DNA from: Terriglobia bacterium | GTDB taxonomy: Bacteria; Acidobacteriota; Thermoanaerobaculia; Thermoanaerobaculales; Thermoanaerobaculaceae | Direction of reading: 5' to 3' | DNA: 64,000 bases | Assembly (NCBI GenBank): GCA_020073245.1 | Contig: JAIQFQ010000001.1 | Span: 356,001-420,000 of the forward strand | Shown here: positions 16,839 through 25,777 of the stretch, in pieces | How the letters are laid out: each line of letters starts with the position of its first letter | How positions within the stretch are numbered: position 1 is the first letter of the stretch | Notes under the pieces: generated by a model | The model's database searches: none | What the model saw: the letters and a program-made list of their open reading frames with translations, nothing else | What the model was told of the DNA's origin: nothing | Program-made: the position numbers and the translations under genes

Positions 16839-17339
16839 TCACTCCCTCGGCACCTCGATCCCGGACGCGTGCATGTGAACGACCAGCCACTTCCCGCCCT
16901 CACGCTCGAGCACCAGCGTGCGGCGCGAGATCAGATCCGGCCCCTTGAAGTGGAACGTCGCGATCGCGGTGTCCTTGTAGATCTGGACCCTCAGATCCTG
17001 AGGGACGAGTCTCATGTACTGGGGGCCCGTGTTTCGCTTGCGTATCGAGTCGAAGAAGACGTTGAAGACCTTCGTGACCTGCTCCTTGTCCTCGAGGCGA
17101 AGGAACATCGGAGCGAGGGGGAAGAACACCGTTGCGTCGGGGGTGAAGAACGCCGAGAACCTCTCGATGTCGGCGGCGTTGAGTGCCTCAATGAAGCCCT
17201 CGACCACCTTCTGCACCGCGACCACCTCGGGCGGCGGCGACCCGCCAGGTGCCGCCGCCTGCGCACGGCCAACGCTCGGGCTCATGGCGGCGATGCACGC
17301 GAACGCCGCTGCAGCGCACATTCCGAACTTCCGTGTCAT
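16839..17339 (-). CDS. Exported SnoaL/DUF4440-like (NTF2-fold) protein
   Basis: From the ATG at 17339 the 166-residue product has a signal peptide ending near GRAQA and a cone-shaped NTF2-like domain: VEGFIEALNAADIERFSAFFTPDATVFFP near the start and KWLVVHMHAS near the end. Such domains bind small molecules or act as accessory domains; no catalytic set can be assigned. It lies between the lipocalin-like and YbjQ genes on the same strand, with loose spacing. Confidence 0.62.
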   Translation of the reverse strand: MTRKFGMCAAAAFACIAAMSPSVGRAQAAAPGGSPPPEVVAVQKVVEGFIEALNAADIERFSAFFTPDATVFFPLAPMFLRLEDKEQVTKVFNVFFDSIRKRNTGPQYMRLVPQDLRVQIYKDTAIATFHFKGPDLISRRTLVLEREGGKWLVVHMHASGIEVPRE

Positions 17340-17445
17340 TTCTGCCTCCGTGACTTCCCAGGACGCTTGCCGTTGGCGGCGCTCTTCTTGGTGCACGCTG
17401 CCGTCCGATTGCCGCGCCCAAAGGCGTGAGGGCCACGCCGAGCGT

Positions 17446-17775
17446 TCACGCCGGTTGGACCACGACGGCGGTCCCGTAGCAGACCATCTCGGTGACGCCC
17501 TGCATCAACTCGGTCGCGTCGTAGCGGATGCCGATCACCGCGTTGGCGCCCAGTTGCTCCGCATGGGCCATCATCATGTCGAACGACTCGGCACGCGTCT
17601 TCTCGCAGAGTTCGGTGAACAGAGAGATGTTGCCCCCGGCGAGAGTCTGCAGCGCCCCGCCGATCGTGCCGAATATCGAGCGCGAGCGCACCGTGATCCC
17701 CCGCACGACACCGAGGTTCCTGTCGATCCGGTAGCCATCCAGGGTAAACCCGGTCGTCGTCATCGAATGGTTCAT
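17446..17775 (-). CDS. YbjQ-family (DUF74) protein
   Basis: A 109-residue cytoplasmic protein with the family core GVVRGITVRSRSIFGTIGGALQTLAGGN and LGANAVIGIRYDATEL. YbjQ proteins form pentamers of unknown function, sometimes labelled heavy-metal-binding. The ATG at 17775 overlaps the M28 peptidase stop as ATGA and has GGGGGA upstream, so it is translationally coupled to the peptidase gene. Confidence 0.85.
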   Translation of the reverse strand: MNHSMTTTGFTLDGYRIDRNLGVVRGITVRSRSIFGTIGGALQTLAGGNISLFTELCEKTRAESFDMMMAHAEQLGANAVIGIRYDATELMQGVTEMVCYGTAVVVQPA

Positions 17776-19475
17776 CGATGTCCCCCAGGGTTCGGTCCAT
17801 GTGTGGCCGCCGCTCCGGCCGCCGTCGCCCGGAGCTTCGCAAACTCGTCGCCCGGGGTCCATGTCGGCATCCCATCGGCGTCGGCCACGGCGAGCCCGGC
17901 GAAGAACCCGAGTTGCGTGTCCTCGATCATGCCGTCGAAGTTCCACCCTTCGTTCCACTCGTCGCTCGGCTGGTGGTAGTTTGCGACGCCCCACTCCTCG
18001 GTCACCTTCAGCCCCCACCCGGGCTCGCGCCCGATGTAGTCGAGCCCTCCCCTGAAGTACAGCCCGGGCACGCCGATCCTGGCGAAGCTGAGGTGGTCGG
18101 AGCGGTAATAGGCGCCCCGCTCGGGGAATGTCTCGTCGACGATCACGCGCCCCTGCATCGCGGCCGCGGCCCCCACAACCGCGTCGAGCGATGACTTCCC
18201 CTTCCCGACCACTGCGACGTCCCGTGTCTTCCCGAAGATGTTGCCCGCGTCGAAGTTGATGTCGGCCGCGATGCGCTCGGGGGGGAACGTGGGGTTCGCC
18301 GCGTAGTACGCCGAACCCAACAGGCCGAACTCCTCCAGGCTCACGACCGCGAAAAGGATCGACCGGCGCGGCCGTTCGGGCAGCGCCATGAACGCCTTCG
18401 CGATCGCGAGCACCTGGGCGACGCCGCTCGCGTTGTCGACGGCGCCGTTGTAGATCGCGTCGCCCTTCGCGTTCGGCTTTCCGATGCCGAAATGGTCGTG
18501 GTGGGCGCTGAAAACCACCACCTGGTCCTTGAGGACCGGGTCGCGCCCGGGGATCAGCCCCAGGACGTTGGCGGTCTCGGCGCGCCTGAGCGCGTTGGCG
18601 AACCGGATCGAGGTCCTGATCCCGAGAGGCACGGGTCGGAAATCGCGGCTGCGCGCCAGCGTGACCAGGGCGTCGAGGTCGAACCCGCCGATGGCAAGGA
18701 TGCGGCGGGTCGCATCCTCAGTCGTCCAGCCGCGCAGCTGGACCCGCGGCTCGCTCCCGGCGGGCAGCTCGAACTGCTCGCCGGTCCACGAGTTCTGGAC
18801 CACCTGCCAGCCGTAACCGGCCGATGGCGTCGTGTGGATGATGATGGCGCCAACGGCGCCCTGGCGCGCCGCGCTCTCGAACTTGTAGCTCCAGCGCCCG
18901 TAGTACAGGCGGCGCTTCCCGGCAAACAGGTTCGGGTCCCAGTCCGGGTCGTTGTTCATCATCACCAGGACCTTGCCCTTGAGGTCGGTGCCCTTGAAGT
19001 CGTCCCATCCGTACTCCGGGGCCTGGATCCCGTAGCCGACGAACACGAGCTCGGCATCGGAGATGGCAACCTCCGGGGTCTGGACCCCGCTCGCCGCGAT
19101 GAAATCTTCCCAGAACCGGAGCGCCGTCTCGCTCCCCTTCGAGCGGAACGCCCAGGTCTCGGGATCGGTAGTTGTGATCCCGACGATCTCGAAACGCTGC
19201 TCCCACTTCGCGCCGGGGGCTCCGGGCGTGAGGCCGAGCGACTCCATCACCGACGCGACGTAGCGGCACGCCAACTCGTCACCGCGGTGCGCCGGGGCGC
19301 GACCTTCGAGAAGGTCGTCCGCGAGGAAGCGAACAGCGCCCTCGAGGACACCCTTGTCGATCACTCTGGCGGCCGTCTCGGCTCCGGCGGGCAGCTTCAG
19401 GGCAGGCGGCGCGGCGAAGGCGGCGCCGGCGATCAAGGCTGTCGAACCGATCCCAACGGCCAGGCACATTCTCAT
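17772..19475 (-). CDS. Exported M28-family zinc aminopeptidase
   Basis: A 567-residue periplasmic or secreted peptidase with a signal peptide (cleavage near AAFA-APP). A protease-associated domain spans about residues 130-260. The co-catalytic two-zinc site reads SAHHDHFG, NGAVDNASGVAQ, VSLEEFGLLGSAYY, NFDAGN and SDHLSFARIGVPG. All five ligand positions and the general-base glutamate are present, so it should be active, probably removing N-terminal residues from peptides. It is first of a two-gene unit with ybjQ and is divergent from the GGDEF gene across 98 bp. Confidence 0.9.
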   Translation of the reverse strand: MRMCLAVGIGSTALIAGAAFAAPPALKLPAGAETAARVIDKGVLEGAVRFLADDLLEGRAPAHRGDELACRYVASVMESLGLTPGAPGAKWEQRFEIVGITTTDPETWAFRSKGSETALRFWEDFIAASGVQTPEVAISDAELVFVGYGIQAPEYGWDDFKGTDLKGKVLVMMNNDPDWDPNLFAGKRRLYYGRWSYKFESAARQGAVGAIIIHTTPSAGYGWQVVQNSWTGEQFELPAGSEPRVQLRGWTTEDATRRILAIGGFDLDALVTLARSRDFRPVPLGIRTSIRFANALRRAETANVLGLIPGRDPVLKDQVVVFSAHHDHFGIGKPNAKGDAIYNGAVDNASGVAQVLAIAKAFMALPERPRRSILFAVVSLEEFGLLGSAYYAANPTFPPERIAADINFDAGNIFGKTRDVAVVGKGKSSLDAVVGAAAAMQGRVIVDETFPERGAYYRSDHLSFARIGVPGLYFRGGLDYIGREPGWGLKVTEEWGVANYHQPSDEWNEGWNFDGMIEDTQLGFFAGLAVADADGMPTWTPGDEFAKLRATAAGAAATHGPNPGGHR

Positions 19476-19573
19476 GACGAGGCTCCCTCACGTCGGCACA
19501 ACATACCAGACCCCGCCGGCCGCCTGGCAAGGGGGCGTATGCTCTGGCAGCAGACGGGAAGGTCGTTCCGAGG

Positions 19574-20776
19574 GTGGGTGTGATCTCATCGTTCGTCGTT
19601 CCGGCCGGTCTGTTGGCGCTGACCGCGCTGGCCGCGCGCGCAGCGGGCCCGCTCCCGGACGAACTGACGGCATTCCTCCGCGTGTACCCGTGGATCGTGC
19701 TGGTGGCGGGGGTTCTGCTCGGCTTGAGGTTCCGGCGAGGGCGCGTGGTGATTGCGGTCATCGCCATCGCGCTGGCCGACCGCATGCTCCTGCGTTTTGG
19801 CGTCGGTGCGGTGGGCGAGGATGCCGCGCGGTGGGCGTTCAACGCGACGGCCTTTCTGCTTCCCCTGGATCTCGCGTGGCTCTGCCTGGCGCGCGAACGG
19901 GGGACCCTGACACCGCGCGGGCTCACGCGCCTGGCGCTGGTCGCGCTTCAGCCCGCCGCAGCCGTGTTCGCGTGGCTCTCGTACCAACCACGCCTCGTGG
20001 CGCTCCTCGGGGGGCGCTTTCTTCCCGTGAGGCTCGCGCCCCCGACGCGCATGCCGCACCTTGCTCTCGTCGCTTTTGTCGGATCGTTTCTGCTCGTAGC
20101 CCTGCTGTTCGCGCTCCGGCGCAAGGCTCTGGAGACCGGGTTCCTCTGGGCGCTCGTCGCCTCCTTCGTGGCCCTCGAGTCGAATCGATCCGCGTCGCTC
20201 TACCTCGCAACGGGAGGGCTGATCCTGATCGTCGCGTTGCTCGAAAGCACATTCGCGATGGCGTTCAAGGATTCCCTGACCGGGCTTCCGAGCCGGCGGG
20301 CCTTCGACGAGGCGATCGAGAAGCTCGCGGGCGCCTACACCATCGCGATGCTGGATCTGGACCACTTCAAGGCCGTCAACGACCGGCACGGCCACAATGT
20401 AGGGGACCAGGTTCTGCGGATGGTCGCGTCGCGGCTGGGTGCGGCCGGGGGCGGAGCTCGAGCATACCGGGTGGGTGGCGAGGAGTTCGCGCTGGTCTTC
20501 ACGAACCGCTCCCGTGACGAGGTCCTGCGCGAGCTCGAGGCCCTCAGGGCAGGAATCGCCGAGTCGGGGTTCGCGTTGCGATCGCCCGATCGGCCCCCGC
20601 GCAAGCCCAAGAGCGCGGTACCGCGCGGGGAGGCGGCTCTCAGGATTGCCGTGACCGTGAGCATCGGGGTCGCGGAGTGCGGGAGCCGGTTCGCGACCCC
20701 GGCCCACGTCCTCAAGGCCGCCGACGCCGCGCTCTACCGGGCCAAGCGCGAGGGCCGCAACCGCGTGTGCGCATGA
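19574..20776 (+). CDS. Membrane-anchored diguanylate cyclase (GGDEF)
   Basis: A 400-residue protein with about six to seven transmembrane helices in residues 1-225 and a GGDEF domain beginning at DSLTGLPSRRAFDE. The active-site signature is GGEEF (RVGGEEFAL) with DLDHFKAVND upstream, so synthesis of cyclic di-GMP from GTP is expected. The RxxD inhibitory site that normally sits just before GGEEF is absent (the residues read GARAYRV), so product inhibition is unlikely. An insert of about 20 residues rich in Pro/Arg/Lys precedes SIGVAE. The start is GTG 19574 behind a GAGG; GTG 19580 is an alternative. It lies upstream of RNase E/G, YajQ and a DUF4388 protein. Confidence 0.88.
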   Translation: MGVISSFVVPAGLLALTALAARAAGPLPDELTAFLRVYPWIVLVAGVLLGLRFRRGRVVIAVIAIALADRMLLRFGVGAVGEDAARWAFNATAFLLPLDLAWLCLARERGTLTPRGLTRLALVALQPAAAVFAWLSYQPRLVALLGGRFLPVRLAPPTRMPHLALVAFVGSFLLVALLFALRRKALETGFLWALVASFVALESNRSASLYLATGGLILIVALLESTFAMAFKDSLTGLPSRRAFDEAIEKLAGAYTIAMLDLDHFKAVNDRHGHNVGDQVLRMVASRLGAAGGGARAYRVGGEEFALVFTNRSRDEVLRELEALRAGIAESGFALRSPDRPPRKPKSAVPRGEAALRIAVTVSIGVAECGSRFATPAHVLKAADAALYRAKREGRNRVCA

Positions 20777-20804
20777 GGTCACACGACGTGGGCTGAATCA
20801 TCCC

Positions 20805-20833
20805 CTGGCACCCTGAGGTGTTACCCTTATGAT
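20805..20833 (+). promoter_or_regulatory. Candidate promoter upstream of the RNase E/G gene
   Basis: CTGGCA (20805-20810) and TATGAT (20828-20833) are 17 bp apart, matching sigma-70 spacing, about 90 bp before the chosen TTG start. The leader also holds a small hairpin, CCCATC/GATGGG at 20864-20883. Confidence 0.4.
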
Positions 20834-20922
20834 CGAGATTGACGGCCGCTCGCCGGGTCTGTGCCCATCTCGACCACGATGGGTGTCGGTCCCTGGCGGC
20901 AAGGCCACGGATCGGAGCCTGC

Positions 20923-22917
20923 TTGAGCCGAAGAATGCTGATCAATGCGCAGCGTGCCGAAGAGGTGCGCGTCGCGATCATGAGCGAACAAACGCTCGAT
21001 AGTTACCAACTCGCCGTGGCCGAGGCCGGCCTCTCACGCGGCAACATCTACCGCGCGGTCGTGGCGAACATCAACCCGACCCTCAATGCGGCGTTTGTGG
21101 ACTTCGGCGCCGAGCGCGACGGGATGCTTCCCGCCCACGATGTCGTCGCCGCCGCATATCACCGGACCCCGTCGTCGGGCGACCAGGCGCCGCGGATCGA
21201 CCGCGTCCTGGAGCGCGGCCGCTCCGTGATGGTCCAGGTCACCAAGGACCCGCTCGGCTCGAAGGGCGCGGCGGTCACGACCAACCTCAGCTTCGCCGGT
21301 CGCTACCTTGTCTTCACGCCGTTCGACGATACGCGCGGCATCTCCCGCAAGGTCGAGGACGAGGAGACCCGCGCCACCATGCGCGACCAGGCGGCCAAGC
21401 TGGATGTGCCAAAGGGGAGCGGCATCATCCTGCGCACCAACGCGCTCGGTCAGACGAAGGCCGTGCTGAAGGCCGACCTGGCGGCCCTGCTGCGACTGTG
21501 GAAGCGCGTGCAGGCCGAGTCGGCCAAGGGCAAGGGGCCGCGCCTGCTCTACTCCGACCAGGACATCGTCGTACAGGCGTTGCGCGATCTCCTGGACAGC
21601 TCCATCGAGGAAGTGTTGGTCGACGACGATGCGGTGTTCGAGAAGGCACAGGCGTACATGCGAGCCTCCATGCCCCGGGCCAAGACGCGCCTGGTCCGTT
21701 ACACCGAGCGGATGCCGCTCTTCTCACGCTTCAACGTCGAACCACAAATCGAGAGCATTTACAGCCGCACCGTGAAGCTCCCTGGAGGCGGTTCGATCGT
21801 GATCGACCCGAGCGAGGCGCTCACGGCCATCGACGTGAACTCGGGCAAGGCCTCGCACGGTGCGTCCCAGGAGGAGAGCATCTACTCGGTCAACCTCGAG
21901 GCCGCCGCAGAGGTCGCGAGGCAACTGCGGTTGCGCGACATCGGCGGCTTGGTCGTGGTCGACTTCATCGACATGCGGTCCCGCAAGCACCAGCACGGCG
22001 TCGAGAAGGCGATGCGCGACGCAATGAAGGCCGACAAGGCTCGGTCCACCGTCGGACGAATCAGCCCCAACGGTCTTCTGGAGATCAACCGGCAGCGCCT
22101 CAAGCAGGCTCTCGTGCTGCGAACCCACAGGCCGTGCCCGACCTGCTCCGGGACGGGGACCATCCCTTCTCCCGAGTTCGTCAGCTTGAGACTCTTGCGG
22201 AGGATCGAGGCGCGGGCTGCCGACGGCCGCCTCGGGGCCGTTCGCGTGGGTCTCCACCCTGAACTCGCCGATGCGCTGCAGAACGGTCGCCGGCAGGAGA
22301 TTGCGGCCCTCGAGCGCGAGTTCGACATCACGATCGAGATCAACGCCATGACCAGTCTCCACCGGTCCGAGGAGAGCGTGGAGTGGACCGTCCGAGAGGC
22401 CGTGCCCCCGCCTCCACGCCCGCCGGTCGTGAGCGCGGCGGACCTGGCAGGCGGCGGCGCCGCGCCTGACGAGCCCGGCGGCGTTCCTCCCGACGAGTCA
22501 GCCGCTGAGAAGCGGCACAAGCGCCGGCGGGGCGGCCGGCGCCACCGCAAATCGGGGGTGGAGGGCGAGGTCTCGGAGCCGCAACCGCAAGAGGAGCCCG
22601 AAGGGCACGCCCAGACCCGTGATGATGCGACATCCGAGCCGGACGTGAACGGCGGCAACACGTCGGCAGTCGAGGCTCCGGTGAAGAAGAAGCGCCGCCG
22701 AGGCGGCCGGCGCCACCGCAAGCCGGACGCCGAAAAGCCGGCACCGCTCGACCAGGCCGGCGAGGCCGGGATCTCAGTGGGCACCGACGCGACTCAGACT
22801 GAGGATCCGCCGCTGGAGGGCCCCGATGTCGCTCCGGGCGGCGAGACGACCGCCAAGAAGAAGCGGCGGCGCCACCGACGACGGCGCAAGGACCCGGCTG
22901 TTGCGGCCTCGAGCTAG
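20923..22917 (+). CDS. rng: Ribonuclease E/G
   Basis: Endoribonuclease for mRNA decay and rRNA processing, 664 residues from TTG 20923, which has GGAG upstream and gives the expected start LSRRMLINAQRAEEVRVAI. The ATG at 20935 is the alternative. The catalytic core is complete: an S1-like RNA-binding part near residues 30-110, the metal-binding aspartates in AIDVNSGK and VVDFIDM, and the zinc-link CPTCSGTG. The C-terminal 140 residues are disordered and carry three basic patches of the KRRRGGRRHRK type separated by acidic stretches, a likely RNA-binding or scaffold tail unlike either E. coli RNase G or the degradosome region of RNase E. YajQ follows 14 bp later. Confidence 0.93.
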   Translation: MSRRMLINAQRAEEVRVAIMSEQTLDSYQLAVAEAGLSRGNIYRAVVANINPTLNAAFVDFGAERDGMLPAHDVVAAAYHRTPSSGDQAPRIDRVLERGRSVMVQVTKDPLGSKGAAVTTNLSFAGRYLVFTPFDDTRGISRKVEDEETRATMRDQAAKLDVPKGSGIILRTNALGQTKAVLKADLAALLRLWKRVQAESAKGKGPRLLYSDQDIVVQALRDLLDSSIEEVLVDDDAVFEKAQAYMRASMPRAKTRLVRYTERMPLFSRFNVEPQIESIYSRTVKLPGGGSIVIDPSEALTAIDVNSGKASHGASQEESIYSVNLEAAAEVARQLRLRDIGGLVVVDFIDMRSRKHQHGVEKAMRDAMKADKARSTVGRISPNGLLEINRQRLKQALVLRTHRPCPTCSGTGTIPSPEFVSLRLLRRIEARAADGRLGAVRVGLHPELADALQNGRRQEIAALEREFDITIEINAMTSLHRSEESVEWTVREAVPPPPRPPVVSAADLAGGGAAPDEPGGVPPDESAAEKRHKRRRGGRRHRKSGVEGEVSEPQPQEEPEGHAQTRDDATSEPDVNGGNTSAVEAPVKKKRRRGGRRHRKPDAEKPAPLDQAGEAGISVGTDATQTEDPPLEGPDVAPGGETTAKKKRRRHRRRRKDPAVAASS

Positions 22918-22931
22918 AAGGGAGTCACCGC

Positions 22932-23438
22932 ATGGCTGCGATGCAGTCGTTCGACGTCACCAGCGGGTGCGACCTCCAGGAGGTGGACAACGCCGTGAAT
23001 CAAGCCTCCAAGGAAATCAGTCAGCGGTTCGACTTCAAGGGCCTTGCCGTCAGTATCGATCTCAAACGCAAGGAGAACCTGATCGTGTTGGCGGCTCCGG
23101 ACGACTTCAGGCTGAAAGCGATGTGGGAGGTCGTGCTCGGGAAGATGACCCGCCGCGGGGTCCCGGTCAAGAACCTGAAGACGGGCGCGATCCTGCCCGC
23201 GGCAGGCGGCTCCGTGCGAATGGAGGTCACCCTGCAACAGGGGATCCCCGTCGAAACCGCGCGGACCATTGTGAAGCTGATCAAGGACCACAAGTTCAGG
23301 AAGGTGCAGGCGGCGATCCAGGGCGATCAGGTCCGCCTCTCATCTCCCTCTCGTGACGAGCTCCAGGCGGTGATCGCGCTCCTGAAAGGGAACGACTTCG
23401 GGATCGAGCTCACGTTCGGGAACTATCGTTCGCAGTGA
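22932..23438 (+). CDS. yajQ: YajQ-family cyclic di-GMP-binding protein
   Basis: A 168-residue soluble protein matching YajQ throughout: SFDVTSGCDLQEVDNAVNQASKEISQRFDFKG at the start, MTRRGVPVKNL in the middle and NDFGIELTFGNYR at the end. Members bind nucleotide second messengers (c-di-GMP in Xanthomonas) and RNA. The ATG is 14 bases after the RNase E/G stop with AGGGAG upstream, so it is likely cotranscribed. Confidence 0.95.
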   Translation: MAAMQSFDVTSGCDLQEVDNAVNQASKEISQRFDFKGLAVSIDLKRKENLIVLAAPDDFRLKAMWEVVLGKMTRRGVPVKNLKTGAILPAAGGSVRMEVTLQQGIPVETARTIVKLIKDHKFRKVQAAIQGDQVRLSSPSRDELQAVIALLKGNDFGIELTFGNYRSQ

Positions 23439-23566
23439 CGCCGCCGTCGCCGCGGGGAGGCTGCCCTGCGGCGGTAACTAGAGTATCGTTGCACCGTGGG
23501 GAGATCTCGCACGGAGGCGAGGGACGTGCACACCGGCTTAATCCGAATGGCACGGTCGGGGGGTTG

Positions 23567-24727
23567 ATGGCAGTCTCAGGCAACCTCCGAACGATGCCTT
23601 TCCCGGACCTCATGCAATGGATCTCCGCCAGTCGGAAGACCGGCACCCTGGTGATCAAAGGGCAGCGCTACACCAAGAAGATCCTCTTTCAGGGCGGGCT
23701 CGTCTCGGCGGTCACATCCAACAACCCCCGCGAGCACCTCGGGTACTACCTGGTCGGATGGGGCGTCCTCACGGAGGACGAACTCGAGCACCTGCTCGAC
23801 CGCCAGAAGGAACTCAACGTCATGCTCGGCGAGCTGCTCGTGCAGACCGGCCGCCTCACGCGTGAGCAGGTGGACCATCTGGTGCGACTCAAGACCGAGG
23901 AGACGATCTACGATCTGGTGTACTGGAACGAGGGGGAGTTCTTCTTCCTCGACGACGTCCAGCCTCGGCGCGATTTCAAGGAGCTTCAGCTCCCGGTCGA
24001 TCAGTTCATTCTGGAGGGTGCTCGCCAACTGGACGAGCGCCGCCGCATTGCGGCGGTCATCCCGGACTCCGGTCACATCCCGCGCGTGACGCAGGCGATC
24101 GACGAGACGCGCCTCACCCCGGCCGGGGCGGCCGTGCTGGCGCAGATCGACGGGGTCAAGAGCATCGAGGAGATCGCCCTCGCATGCCGCATGCCGGAGT
24201 TCCCCGTCCTCAGCTTCGTGCACCAGGGCATTCAGAACGGGGTTTTCGAGCTTCAGCCGCCCGCCATGCCGCCTCGTCAGATCCCGGGGTTCTTCCGCTC
24301 GAACTGGCGCGACCGTCTCCTGGAGGCCGAGAGCAGCCTCGCCCTCGGGGACGCCCTCGAGGCGTACCGCAAAATCCTCGAGGTGCGGGAGCACTACTCG
24401 AACATGCCCAAGGCGCTGGCGACCGCCGATGAGCTCGAGCGCGAGATCGTCAAAGAAGTGGAGAAGCTCGCCATCGGGCCGACGACCATCCTCGAGCTTG
24501 CACTGGCGCCGAAGGACATCGTCCAGCTCAAGTGCGCCCCGGAAGAGGGGTTCGTCCTCTCCAGGGTCAACGGACGGTACACGGTGACCCAGATCCTGGC
24601 GCTCTTGCCCGGGGCCAAGCTCTACAACCAGCTGATCATTCACAACCTGATCCAGCGCGGAGTCCTCAAGCTGCGCGAGTCGCAGGAGATCGTGCGCCAT
24701 CCGGGCGCGCCGCGTCTAAGGACCTGA
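23567..24727 (+). CDS. DUF4388-domain protein
   Basis: From the ATG at 23567 the 386-residue product starts with a DUF4388 domain (AVSGNLRTMPFPDLMQWISASRKTGTLVI...GGLVSAVTSNNPREHLGYYL, residues 1-100), a fold shared with PatA/FrzS-type signalling adaptors. A GspE-N-like segment (LTEDELEHLLDRQKELNVMLGELLVQTGRLTREQV) and further winged-helix-like parts follow. It is probably a signalling or motility adaptor; partners are unknown. The 128-bp upstream gap has a GC-rich imperfect hairpin (about 23453-23477) that may end the yajQ message. DUF4388 proteins are frequent in Myxococcota and Acidobacteriota. Confidence 0.75.
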   Translation: MAVSGNLRTMPFPDLMQWISASRKTGTLVIKGQRYTKKILFQGGLVSAVTSNNPREHLGYYLVGWGVLTEDELEHLLDRQKELNVMLGELLVQTGRLTREQVDHLVRLKTEETIYDLVYWNEGEFFFLDDVQPRRDFKELQLPVDQFILEGARQLDERRRIAAVIPDSGHIPRVTQAIDETRLTPAGAAVLAQIDGVKSIEEIALACRMPEFPVLSFVHQGIQNGVFELQPPAMPPRQIPGFFRSNWRDRLLEAESSLALGDALEAYRKILEVREHYSNMPKALATADELEREIVKEVEKLAIGPTTILELALAPKDIVQLKCAPEEGFVLSRVNGRYTVTQILALLPGAKLYNQLIIHNLIQRGVLKLRESQEIVRHPGAPRLRT

Positions 24728-24808
24728 GGTCTCTCTTCCACTTTGTGGAGGCTGTTCGTCGTTGCCCTCCGGGCACGGCTTTCCTTTTGCCCCTCGGGTT
24801 GCACGGCG

Positions 24809-24969
24809 TTCGGGCCTTGCTCGCCCCCGCTCGCTGCGGCCCGAAACTCCTCGGCCGCGACCCGGCAGCGCGTCCCGGAACGGGGCCCCTCGGTGTCCGC
24901 AAGAGACAGCGTCACCGACACCCCGTTCCGGATCCGCGCGCCGGGGACCCCGCGGCCTCGGAGCAATTG
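24809..24969. repeat. Large nested inverted repeat in intergenic region
   Basis: Two hairpins lie back to back. The first is TTCGGGCC (24809-24816) with GGCCCGAA (24838-24845). The second is a long imperfect palindrome whose arms are 24844-24898 and 24915-24969. Within it CCGGAACGGGG pairs perfectly with CCCCGTTCCGG, GGTGTC with GACACC, and GGCCGCG with CGCGGCC. No ORF with recognisable product overlaps it. It could be a transcript-ending structure for the DUF4388 gene or a small non-autonomous mobile repeat. Confidence 0.6.
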
Positions 24970-25115
24970 CCGCCTCACCCGAGGGGCGGGTTGAAGACCC
25001 CCCGCCCGCAGAAGGCGCGTTCATACGAGGTTGATCGGCGCGTATACTTAATGGCGGCCCAGCACCGGAGGATGCAGTGCTCGTAGCGCCCTCGACTGCT
25101 TCTGGGCGGTCACAG

Positions 25116-25139
25116 AAACGCAACCGCCGCAGCGTTTTT
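25116..25139 (+). terminator. Possible rho-independent terminator
   Basis: AAACGC (25116-25121) and GCGTTT (25132-25137) form a stem with a 10-base loop and continue into a run of five T. The stem is short, so this is tentative. Confidence 0.35.
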
Positions 25140-25167
25140 CCCGCCAGCTTAGGCGGCAGATTCTGCA

Positions 25168-25320
25168 GCCTAACCCACGGGGCTCCCGCCCAGCGATTCG
25201 CCACAACATCAAGCGGGGGAACGGCCTTGCCTCGCGCACACCCGACTCCGAACCCCGACAAACGCTGCAGATTCTGCAGTGTTCGCCCGTTTCTCTTCGG
25301 CAGCCGAATATGCGTTAGGC
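25168..25320 (+). other. Candidate integron attC site 1 (about 153 bp)
   Basis: A GCCTAAC box (25168-25174) and a GTTAGGC box (25314-25320) match the R'' and R' consensus (RYYYAAC/GTTRRRY) and are reverse complements of each other. Inner pairing is modest (GGCTCCCG near 25181 with CGGCAGCC near 25300), and the site is long. It lies exactly where the attC preceding cassette 1 is expected, since the ORF at 25337 starts 17 bases after it. Confidence 0.55.
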
Positions 25321-25336
25321 AGCATGAGGTCAGATC

Positions 25337-25777
25337 ATGAAGGTTGGATCGCCACGTGATCTCTTTGTCCATCCGTCGGAGTCGACAGGGTCGCGCTTTG
25401 CGATGTGGCTGCTCCTCTCCGGAGTCGCGACAGCCTTCGTCACACAGATCTTCGGGACGGGCGGCTTGGCGTTCTGGGCCGGGATGATCGTGTTGTCAAT
25501 CGCCACGTCAGTGGTGACGCCGCGTAAAGAGAGTGATAAAGCCCTGGTCCTTGGCGCGGCTGGGGTAGCGGTGGCCTTCTTCATCATCTTCGCGGTTGTG
25601 GGGCTGATCTTAACGTTCGAGAGCCGCCTTGGGTTCCTTGAGCCTTCAACGGATTCAAGAGTCAAGGCTGGCGTGATGCCGACTTGGTACCGAGGGATCA
25701 TGTGGTGCACCTGGCTTGTCTTCGCGGGATATGAGGTTCACCGATTCTATGCGAAGCGCAGACGGCATGCTGCCTAA
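25337..25777 (+). CDS. Integron cassette 1: small integral membrane protein
   Basis: A 146-residue protein of unknown function with about four transmembrane helices (for example MWLLLSGVATAFVTQIF, AGMIVLSIATSVV, GAAGVAVAFFIIFAVVGLIL, IMWCTWLVFAGY). Its base composition is visibly less GC-rich than the flanking chromosome. The TAA stop is supplied by the R'' box of the attC that follows, typical of integron cassettes. AGG of a weak ribosome site precedes the ATG. No family recognised. Confidence 0.7.
   Translation: MKVGSPRDLFVHPSESTGSRFAMWLLLSGVATAFVTQIFGTGGLAFWAGMIVLSIATSVVTPRKESDKALVLGAAGVAVAFFIIFAVVGLILTFESRLGFLEPSTDSRVKAGVMPTWYRGIMWCTWLVFAGYEVHRFYAKRRRHAA

Noticed and set aside
24728-25086. 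Coding sequence in the gap after the DUF4388 gene
   Set aside because: Open frames here run through a large palindrome, have Arg/Pro/Ser-rich products and no ribosome sites.
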